NCBI RefSeq assembly: GCF_041146395.1
Contig: NC_090999.1
Span: 66,779,001-66,843,000 of the forward strand
Source of the DNA: Eulemur rufifrons
Taxonomy: Eukaryota > Chordata > Mammalia > Primates > Lemuridae
DNA length: 64,000 nucleotides
Direction: 5' to 3'
The notes under the pieces are model-generated. The model made no database searches, was not told the origin of the DNA, and was given only the letters and a program-made list of their open reading frames with translations. Position numbers and translations under genes: made by a program. Shown here piece after piece: positions 55,111 through 64,000 of the stretch. Position 1 is the stretch's first letter. Each line of letters starts with the position of its first letter.

Positions 55111-57599
55111 ATTTTTTTAAACAAAATCTAGTGCTTTTAAAAATTATATCTTTTTTTCCGCACTGACTGTGGTTCTTATGGTTTATTGTTTTGTTAATTT
55201 ACAGTGGTTTTTCATCTATAACAGAAGAACTAATGACTTTGCTATGTTTGAGAACTTCAGAGGATGGATTGAACATTTACTGTGTCCATGAATGGGAGTG
55301 TTTAGTGAGAAGCCAAATGAAGACCAGCCGATCTTTCAAATAGTGCTTATAAGTCCCTGTTAAGTATCTACTTTTTCTCAGTCTGTGCACGACAGGTCAA
55401 CCATGGAGACACACAACCTAAACTGGGAAAATCTAGAGGACAGGAGTATAAAGCACACAGCTACAAAAATATCGCAAACTCACAGGATGTGTTCTAGGTA
55501 CGTTGGAACAGTCCTTAGTTGGGAGATCCACGAAATACAAGAGCATCACTTCACAGCCAATAAAAGAGGTAAAACAGATGCCTGGAGCTTTCATTTTGTG
55601 GATGTTCTTACAACGTAGAAACTGTATTTTGGTTTTCCTTTAGTGCAAGATATTATGGGTTGTTTCCAGAAACAGGAAATAGAGAAGGAAAACGATGGTA
55701 CCAGGATGTGGCTCGAGACTTGGGATGGAAGGAGTGGAGGATAATCCTGCACAGCCACATTTAAGGAGGAAGTTGGGAAACTGAGGCATTGTTCAAAGAG
55801 ACAACCCCATCAGAAGCACAATTCTAGGGACTTCCAGTTGGAAGTGAGAGTGTCAGGAATGCAGGTGGGAGTCAAGTGGGTGGGCCACTCATATTCAGGA
55901 GACCCAGTTATTCATATCCTAACCTGAGGTCCTGGAGGAGGTAGCAGGCAGAACTTCAGTCCCAAAGAAAAGGAAGGAGCAAGACAGAATAGCAGGTAGG
56001 CTTGGTCATGGGGGAAACTGGGTGAAACTTAGGGGCAGATCCCATGGCAGAAGCCAACTTGGTATGGCAGAAACTGAAGGCAGAAAACAAGTTGGTATGG
56101 CAGATACCAAACCATGACCTGGCCAAGTTGGGAAGTATAAGGTAGGGAGAGCGTCTATTCCAAGGTGGGCCCAGGGGACTCCAGGCCTTAATGTGCTGGG
56201 CAAAGAAGGAGACTCTAGGTTTGGATTTTCATAAATCCCTCAAATCATGCAAGGATCACTTGAATTTGGAAGAGAATTCTAACCATCACCAGATGTTTGA
56301 GGCTGATTGCCTCAGGACTTAGAGTGGGCTGGGAAGCCAACAGGGCTGGTAGGAGGAACAGGAGTATGGGCACCCACATTTGAGAATTTGGGAGAAGGCA
56401 GACATAGAGGGGAAAAGTAGGTAAGATTGAAATTGACCCTGGGCTTTGGGACAGAAATCTGAAAAAAGGATTGTGAAGTAGAGGATGGCTTAAGTAAGTA
56501 GTTGTTATTATTTATTAGGCTGCTTGAGGATTTTGCAGATAATTTATGCATATATATTTTAAGACATTCTTCAAAATGTTGACATAAATGACTTCAGTTG
56601 GGAGTCAGCTGGGCAGGCCAAGGAGGGGACACACCAGCCTTTCTGAGGGGAACTCCATAGGAAACCTTTGGTTCATAACTGTCCCCAAATGTTTTACCAA
56701 GTCCTGAGGTTCCTGCCCTTACAGACACTCCTTTAGATGGAGGCATTGACCCCTTAGGGTAATATTTACAAACACATATAAATATATTTAACCAGGAAGA
56801 ATACTTTTGTGAATTACTACAAATTACCTAATCATATTAGTTCACCATTATTTTAAAAGCAGATCTCTGAGGAAAAACTTTTTTTTTTTTTTTTTAAATT
56901 AGGAGCCTGAAAGAAGAGTCTAGAATAGTAGCTTCCAGATTTCCCTGCCAAGGATCCTTTAATTGTATCATACATTCCATCCCTTGCAACTTCTACTTTA
57001 AAAGATTTAGTTATGAAATGTTTGGAGTATAATTTATTCATTAGTAAGAATTCTATTCTTTAATCTCATCCTCCCATCCCCAATTTCTGTGTGCCAAACT
57101 TCTTTGCCCCGGCTTGTTTATATTAATTTGCTCTGGGGGGAAATAGGTCATCCTGGGTCAGGAGCAATAAATTTACAGTACAATAGAATATAGTACCACA
57201 GAAGACAGAGAAGTAAGCTATATTTTTAAGGCCTGCCCATGTCAAAAATAACCGGAAGACTAAGATATTAATATTATACCTTTTGCTTACATATTGATTA
57301 TCTGTCCTTTGCTCTCAAGTTTATGATCTCCTCTCTAAACTAATTGGTGGTTGCTCTTTTAGGAAAGTCTATTGCTAAAATTGTTTTTAGGGATATGTAA
57401 TTGATTCTAAATAAAAATGAAGTCACTAACATGGGATTAATTACACTTCAGTTAAATTGTCCCTAAAAAGAGTAGTATATCAATTAGCTATTATGTCTCA
57501 AGCAGAAGAATCAAAAAGGATGAAAAAAAAAAACCACCTCAAATCTGTTAATTTGGCATGATTGATGAAATTAAACAAGAGGCCGTGCACATCCTGAGT

Positions 57600-57860
57600 T
57601 TTGATATAAAGTTTCGTGCTACTGTTCAGTCTAAGTATGTTGATTTCCATTATCATTTCTTCTTTAACCCAAGAGTTATCTGAAAGTATGTGTTTTCTTT
57701 AACATTTCTAAAATATGGGATATTTTTAGTTATTTTGTTACTGATTTCTCATTTAATTACATGGTAGTCAGAGAATTTAATCTGCGTGATACTCCTTCTC
57801 TGACACTTGTTGAGCTTTATCTACAGCTGAGTATATATTCAATTTTTGTGAATGTTCCAT
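57600..57860 (-). mobile_element. L1 LINE fragment, antisense
   Basis: 'ttctttaacccaagagttat', 'ttacatggtagtcagagaat' and 'tttgtgaatgttccatgggt' fit antisense L1 ORF2. Confidence 0.65.
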
Positions 57861-59159
57861 GGGTGAGATCCAGATAAAAGCTCATTCCCAGAGAGGATCA
57901 GGATTTTATTCTGCAAGGCACTTGGCCCTTTATTAGCCTGGGGCTACTCTAAAATGAATTCTCAATGATAATATGAATTTGTTCTGTAAACCCAAATGAG
58001 GGCCACTTTGTCATTTCAGATTATCAGGGGTTTTTCTTTTTTCAATCTACCCAGTGTGACGGTTATGGAGTTGCTTTGCTGTCATCCCTCTACGGCCTCC
58101 TTCATTCTCCTTTCACTGAGCGTTTAGCCTTTGGGCATCTCCCTCCAGCCCCTGGGTGCGGGTGGCCTGAGGCCTGAGTGGCTGACGGAGGGGTTAGGAG
58201 ACCTGGGGTTGCAGACACAGGGGCAGCCGGTGTCCTCACTGTCCCTTCATGTCTCTAGATTCCTGCTTTCACCTGGTGCTCAGCTTCTGGGATATCCTTT
58301 ACTTTCTTGTAGCTCAAATGAATTTAAAAGATTTTTCAAAAGTATTCATCTAGTTTTGTTATTTTCCTGGGGGTATTTTGTAGAGCGTGTCTCATCCATA
58401 AAACTCTTATAAGGCATTTAGAAAGGCTGACAGGTTCTCAGATTCACGACCTTCCCAGAAACCAAGGTGTCATGGGCTCCCAGGATCTGGGACCACTGGT
58501 CTCGAGCAGGGTTATTGACTTTTTGTCCATGACCCACAGGAGGCATTCTTTAATACAGCCTTCTGTATGTAAAACAACAAATTCACAGTCCTCAATACTG
58601 TTAACAAACACCTCTGATATCCTCAATTTAAAATATATACTATCTCCGGATTTCTAAATGTTGGCTCAGTTTTTTTCTTTTTGAAAGCACTGTGCAGGCC
58701 AAACCTAACTTTCTGATAGAATATGGCCTCTGGCTGACAGTTTGAGACTCCGAGACTAGATGGCTTACTTTGGAATGCTTTGTTATCATTTTATTGAAAC
58801 TTGTTAACTTACATGTTTTTCATATAGAAACTCAAAACAATTTAGTAAATTGGGGCAAAGACTTTTTGTGTGTGGCATCAAAATATCTGAATAGCTCGGT
58901 TTTCTGAGCAATTTAGCCATTTCTCTAGAGAGATCTAGGGTTAAAATGTCAGCTAAGTGTGGAGCTAAGTATGGTTCAACTGATGCTCCACCAGCAGGCA
59001 GCGACGAAGGCAATTCCAGTGGCAAACGAGACATAGTTTGCACACAGGATTAGATTCTTGCCTTCCCTCCACCCCCCACCCCACTCCACACACACATCTA
59101 TTTCTGTGCAGTGAATACCAAATACTGATCATTTCTCTGTGTAGCCCAAACGTCCACAG

Positions 59160-59335
59160 GATTTTCACCTCATAAGATGTTGGAGTGTAAAAGTCCCCAA
59201 GAGCTACAGAGATTTGCAGACGAAAATATCCGCCCTGCCTCGGGTCCTCTGAGTGCTGCTTGTGTTGCCGAAATTGGCGCCTTCACCGAGCTGATCCAGG
59301 GCTGCTTTCCGGCGCCGGCCTCCCGAGTGATCCAG
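59160..59335 (+). CDS. OAS-like exon: N-terminal helical part of the nucleotidyltransferase core
   Basis: Between 'cgtccacag' and 'ATCCAG|gtaatc'. It encodes F-S-P-H-K-M-L-E-C-K-S-P-Q-E-L-Q-R-F, E-N-I-R-P, A-F-T-E-L-I-Q-G-C-F and A-S-R-V-I-Q. The pattern matches the first coding exon of OAS proteins (S-x-L-D-K-F-I, Y-L-L-P, F-L-K-E-R-C-F, V-S-K-V-V-K), including where the exon ends: directly before G-G-S. It is GC-rich compared with its surroundings, as OAS first exons often are. An internal ATG at 59177 could start a finger-less protein. A 152-codon reverse-strand frame over the same bases is a GC-driven shadow. The family call is firm; orthology to any named OAS is not shown. Confidence 0.82.
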
Positions 59336-59985
59336 GTAATCCGAGCTCCTGAGCGCCCCGGCCCCGGCCACGCAGCCGGAAGGAAGCGATTTCCTTTCCC
59401 TTGGAGGTGATGCACATCAACAGGGCAGGACCACATGTTCCAACCCAGCGTCACCTTCTGCATGGGGGCGACACAGGCCTGGTAGGAGCCCTTTGAAATG
59501 CCAGGCCAGGCTGCAGTCGGGCTGAGCAGGCACTCAAGCGTGCAACAGCTGGAACCCATTACGGTTGGCAGTTTTTGCCCAAAGGACGAAAGCGCCTTTG
59601 CAGTGGCAGGGCCAAGGACTTGGCTCACACTTGACCGATATTTGTAAAGGGATGCTTAGGGGGGTTTGAGGCACAGGAGGTGAGCCTTTCCCCCGGGGCC
59701 CCATTTCATGCTGGAGGACAGGCCTGTGGAAGTAATTAGGTGCCACGCTGACGGGCTCCCTGTCAACTGGACGACACTTCGCTGTGTCCGGGAATGGCCG
59801 TCCACAGAGTGCGGAGAGTGCTGCGAAAACCTCCTGGAGGGAAGAAAATGGCCTACACACGGGGAAGGGATTCCAACGAGAATGACGGTGCGGCTTCCCT
59901 CTTGTTATTTTTATTTTTCATGTTAATACCATCGGTACATAGTATCTAGTATGTGTTTAGAAAAAAAAATGCAGGACATATTTCT

Positions 59986-60318
<333 letters not shown>

Positions 60319-60383
60319 GGACATATTTCTGAAGGCATTTTATTCTGATATTTTTTCCATTTGTTCATTTAAAAATGCACGCA

Positions 60384-60552
60384 TAGCTGGGCGTGGTGGC
60401 TCCCACCTGTAATCCCAGCACTTTGGGAGGCGGAGGCGGGACGATTGTTTGGCCCAGGAGTTTGAGGTTGCAGTGAGCGATGATCATGCCATGACACTCC
60501 AGCCTGGGCGACAGAACAAGACCCTGTGTCAACAAAACAAAACAAAACAAAA
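60384..60552 (+). repeat. Alu monomer with (AAAAC)n tail
   Basis: 'tagctgggcgtggtggctcc' to 'cactccagcctgggcgacag', then AAAAC repeats. Single arm. Confidence 0.9.
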
Positions 60553-61131
60553 TCATAATTGTTATAAAGACATATTTAAACCTTGATTTAAAAGTAAAAA
60601 TTATCTTTTAATGTAATAACTCAGTATCAAATATTATGTATAAGTATGATTGAATTCTAGCAAGATAGCTAGGGCAAAAGCCTGAATATGAAGCTACATA
60701 TTTTATGCTACAGAGGTAAGGTATTTAGGGTGCACAGTTGGGAATGTGGAGCTAGAGCTCCAGTTCCAGTCCTGCAAGATGGTCACTGAAAACAGGGGCT
60801 GATGATCAATTAAGTTCAGGGATTGCTGTACCCTTTATTCCATTCCTGGAGATTGATAGCACACATTAGCATATTAAGAGCTCTCAGGTTAAGGAAACTA
60901 AAAACTCCTACATTTCCCATATTCCTGTGCGGCTATGATTTCTAATGGGATTTCGGTTTCATCGATTAGTTGCGCTAGTGCAAGATTTGAGTCCAGAACT
61001 TCGAGGTGGTGGAGCCTAAGGCACGATTTTAGCTAGTGCAGATGTAACAGATACAGAATGACTTTGGAGCCAAGAGTTGTGGCCATAACTTCTACTCCCT
61101 GGATGGATGTTTCTAGGACCCGCAGGGCAGC

Positions 61132-61433
61132 TTTTTTTTTTTTTTTTTTTTCCAGACAGAGTCTTGCTCTGTCACCCAGGCTAGAGTACATTGACATCAT
61201 CATAGCCCACTGCAACCTCAAACTCCTGGGCTCAAGCAATCCTCTTGCCTCAGCCTCCCAAGTAGCTGGGAATATAGACTCTTGCCACCATACCCAGCTA
61301 ATTTTTTCTATTTTTAGTAGAGACAGGGTCTTCCTGTTGCTCAGGACAGTCTCTAACTCCTGACCTCAAGCGATCCTCCTGCCTTGGCCTCCCAGAGTGC
61401 TAGGATTACCGGCATGAACCACCGCATCCGGCC
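61132..61433 (-). repeat. Dimeric Alu
   Basis: Poly-T, 'cagacagagtcttgctctgt', through 'ggcatgaaccaccgcatccg'. Older and more diverged than the lemur-type copies. Confidence 0.93.
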
Positions 61434-62854
61434 CAGAGGCAGCTTCTTGAATCCTAGATCTCAACAAGGGCAGTTCAATCCTGGAACCAGCAGTTGCCAT
61501 GGCAGCTTTCAGATTCCCAGCTCTCTGACTGTAACTGGGGCAACAGTTCCCTTAGCAGGCCAGTTCTGCAGTGTTATTCTGAAAGTCAGTCCTCAAAGCC
61601 CAGCCTGGAGCCTATTCTTCTAGCCATTCCAGTGATTCCCTGAATTACATCCTTTTCCGCTTAAAGTAACTAGAATGATGTCTCTACCTTCTATTGACCC
61701 CTTACTGGTACTTTGTGGTTCTCACTCTTGGAAATGCTGTTCTAAAGTGTCTTTCATGGTCGTACGAGTTGGGAGATATACACACACCCTTTGCCCTTGA
61801 CCAACAACAGCTTTTGTTAGTAGGTGGTATTTGTTCCCCTATTTTCTCTAGTGGTGTACCCTCCTCATGACCCATGAACTCTCCCCTCTACCTGTCCGTA
61901 CTCTGTGCATGCTGTCATGCCTATGTGAAGAGCTCAGTGTCCTCCTGGGGCAGGCCAGGGAGATGCCAAGATTTCAAAATGGTGCCTTCTTGTTTACTTC
62001 AGCACTCAACACAGTACCTGACGGAAGGGGCTGTTGGAAATCCTTAAGAGATTAATTTACAGTAAATGACAGTGAGTTCAGAGCTTCAGAACGTTTCCTA
62101 ACTTCATATGAAATTGCATTGTCATTTTACGGGTCACATTCTACCTTTGCCAGATTGGTTTTGCCTTTTCCTTATGGGGAATGATGGTTCTCAAATCATA
62201 GCGAACAGTTCCTTGTACTGCTAAGGAAGCTCCTTTGGGAACTTGCCATGTAGAGTTTTCCTTAAGTGCTCAAGAAGGCAAATATGTACTGTTAATTACT
62301 TAAAGTTTTAACTTTTATAAAATTACATTTGGCAAGAGCTTTGATGTCAATTCTCATTAATGATAATTACATAATACTGTATTAAAATCATTCGTGATAG
62401 ATTTAGAAACATAACAAACTAACATCTACCAGAAACATCAAATAGTCACTATAGTTCTGACTTCTGTAGGTACAATTTGTGTTGCAGCACCTACGTCTGG
62501 GGTTGCCCTCTCAGGTGTTTGCTGAGGGCTGCGATGTGTGAGAATTGGGCTGGGTTCTGGTGTACAGTGGTGAAGTTCATTCCTGTCCCTCTGGGTTCCT
62601 CACAACCTTTCAAGCAGGAAGAGTCTGAGAACTTCAAGCTGTGACTCTCCATAAAGATTTTCAGGCATTTTTCAAAAATACTTTTCTCTTTTCCACAGAA
62701 CCTAAATTCTCAGTAGGCCATTATTGATTACTTTCTCCTTCTCCTGTGTTTTTTTGGGGGGGGGGGGTGGAGGATGGAGGAAGACTACTTGAAATCCGCA
62801 CTTCCCTTAGGGTTCGGTTAGGTTTTCCCCACGTGGTATCTTTTGTCTTCACAG

Positions 62855-63015
62855 GGTGGTTCTTACACAAAGGGGACGGACACCCTGGAATGCTCTGAGA
62901 TTGACATAGTGTTGTTCAGTGATGTGTTTGCCAATGTGAACGATTGCAAGAAACAATTGAGAGAAGGGTTGGATGTCCTGAGAAAAAACTTGAAGCAAAC
63001 TTCACATGGGAACAG
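62855..63015 (+). CDS. OAS-like exon: G-G-S and E-x-D active-site part
   Basis: Between 'gtcttcacag' and 'AACAG|gtctgg', phase 0 to phase 2. It opens G-G-S-Y-T-K-G-T, the nucleotidyltransferase signature of OAS enzymes (G-G-S-x-x-K-G-T), then S-E-I-D-I-V-L-F where OAS1 has S-D-A-D-L-V-V-F. It continues L-R-E-G-L-D-V-L-R-K-N-L, the OAS helix after strand 2. The first metal-binding Asp is therefore Glu (62897-62899), with the second Asp kept (62903-62905). cGAS naturally uses E-x-D at this site, so catalysis is not excluded; OASL, which lost the acidic pair geometry, is inactive. Unlike OAS1, this region is split by another intron after the helix. Confidence 0.87.
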
Positions 63016-63609
63016 GTCTGGGTGAATGTGTTTCTGTGAATTATTTTATTCCACAGGTGGAAAAGACTGTTAAAGAAAATACTTAGGTCGGCACAAAAGA
63101 GCATTATCAAATAATAATTACTTGTGTATGCTTAACATTAAAGTCTTGGGAGAAAACTTGGAGAGATTGCCCTAGGGGCATTTTTTTAAGACTCCTACTA
63201 AACTTTTGATGAAATTTCACGAATTTGAGATCCTATGATTTAAGGACTAATTATGTGTTCCCCAGTGCACCTTTATTTAATTTCCATTCCCTTAGCTGAA
63301 ATCTGACTCTGAGGAATGCAAACAGGAAGGGGTGGGAAAGGTACCTCCAAGCACTGAAGAGTCCTTGAGACACATTTGTCTGACAAACGTTCCCTTCAGC
63401 GATGTCCTCGGGTCTCTTGCTGATGGGACTTTCCTGACATTACACACAATGTCTCTTTGCCTCAAATATTGAACTAATCAGGCCCATTTTTTTTTTTTTT
63501 TTTGGTGAGTTCCAAAAACAAAAAAAGAAAGAAAAAGAAAAGGCCCTCATAAGTTATTATTTATTTTTCTGTTTCACTTTTACATCTTTTGCTTTTTTTT
63601 TTTTTCCAG
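63016..63609 (+). other. OAS-like gene intron
   Basis: Short intron with poly-T tracts at its 3' end, one forming the acceptor polypyrimidine tract. No other element. Confidence 0.75.
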
Positions 63610-63798
63610 TTTAGTGAATCGAGGATGCAGACACATGCAAATAACTATGTTGTCAAGTGAACAACACATTTTTCTTGAGAAAAACAAGCCAGGCCGTGTG
63701 TCACTTGAATTCCAAAATAAGATTAATGGTTTAAAAACAATGTCCCAGAACTGTTTATTAATTTATATAATAGATTCATTACCAAGCCCTGGCTTCAA
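63610..63798 (+). CDS. OAS-like exon: distal strands with third Asp (3' end uncertain)
   Basis: After a long T tract and 'ttccag' the phase-2 frame continues S-L-V-N-R, with strand-like R-H-M-Q-I-T-M-L, P-G-R-V-S-L-E-F and C-L-L-I-Y-I-I-D-S-L-P-S-P-G-F. These line up with OAS1 S-V-K-F-E-V, P-R-A-L-S-F-V-L and V-E-F-D-V-L-P-A-F, so Asp at 63773-63775 is the third catalytic aspartate. OAS exon 2 ends a few codons after this Asp. Here the sequence reads 'ttcaa|ctaagtg', one base from the donor 'gtaagtg', and the frame meets TAA. The coding end is either a mutated donor, a true stop giving a truncated protein, or an upstream donor I missed. Downstream OAS exons would lie beyond the window. Confidence 0.68.
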
Positions 63799-64000
63799 CT
63801 AAGTGTAGAGGACTAGTGTGAATGTGTCTTTTAATGAGAAACACTACCTTCAGGGATACCAAACACCTACTAAATTGCGGTAGTTAGCAAAAGATGACAG
63901 ATGAACGGCATGCCGGTGACCGTAATGAAGTATGTTGGCGTGGCTGAGGCAGAAGGGGAAATGAGGGCGTTTCACGTACGGTCACACTTTGGACAGGGAA
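63799..64000 (+). other. Downstream of the last visible OAS-like exon
   Basis: Probably intron or flank. No feature recognised in these 200 bases. Confidence 0.5.

Larger units (their letters stand above)
54602..59159 (+). other. Intron between zinc-finger and first OAS-like exon
   Basis: Contains a MIR (54900-55110), an open segment with splice-like ends at 55382-55568 that I do not include, and an antisense L1 piece (57600-57860). The remainder shows nothing recognisable. Confidence 0.6.

Noticed and set aside
59170..59628. 152-codon reverse-strand open frame
   Set aside because: It is the antisense shadow of the GC-rich OAS-like exon plus adjacent intron. The + strand frame has family homology and correct splice sites; this one has neither.
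61058..61363. Open frames across Alu sequences here and near 7839, 19438, 40388, 48334 and 60061
   Set aside because: They translate Alu consensus and poly-T/poly-A tracts; none has independent evidence of being coding.

Overview
This window is nuclear DNA from a strepsirrhine primate, most likely a lemur. It contains spliced genes with GT-AG introns, MIR, L2, L1, MaLR LTR and hAT/Tigger fossils, and many Alus. Three nearly full-length Alus (about 19159, 48279 and 59986) carry features I associate with lemuriform Alus: 'ATCCTAGCACTCTGGGAGG', a tract beginning 'TATATGGACAGCTAAAAATA' between the arms, and 'GACGCCACGGCACTCACTCTAG' in the right arm. The species cannot be fixed from this.

Region 1 (1-37730) is the 3' half of LNPEP (leucyl-cystinyl aminopeptidase, IRAP/oxytocinase), + strand. 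Eleven exons join in frame (1557 nt, 518 residues plus stop) and correspond to human residues 508-1025 and, by my recollection of an 18-exon gene, exons 8-18. They encode the end of the catalytic domain, with the catalytic tyrosine in S-Y-F-K, and then the C-terminal domains. The stop at 29168 is followed by about 8.5 kb with no Alu or LINE, ending in a strong poly(A) signal cluster near 37704. I read this as a very long 3' UTR. Inside it (about 32590-35950) lies a degenerate tandem array of roughly fifteen 220-bp units. Most have a pyrimidine tract, an ATTGCC...GGCAAT stem-loop and a conserved 'AGAGTAGTT' tail. One unit has a compensatory change (ATAGCC...GGCTAT), as expected if the RNA fold mattered.

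Region 2 (37731-54417) is intergenic: repeats (MER5A, Alus, a TIR DNA transposon, HAL1/L1, L1, an MLT1 LTR) and no gene I can support.

Region 3 (54418 to beyond the window end) holds a + strand gene I cannot name from a catalogue. A C2H2 zinc-finger exon is followed by three exons encoding an oligoadenylate-synthetase (OAS) type nucleotidyltransferase core. The best junction (54601 to 59160) is in frame and supplies a histidine that completes the second finger. The active site reads E-x-D plus a distal D, rather than the D-x-D of classical OAS. Known human OAS genes are on chromosome 12, and I know of none beside LNPEP. This predicted zinc-finger/OAS fusion is the most interesting coding feature. 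The last visible exon reaches an in-frame TAA where an OAS exon-2 donor is expected, so the gene may be damaged in this species or use another donor.
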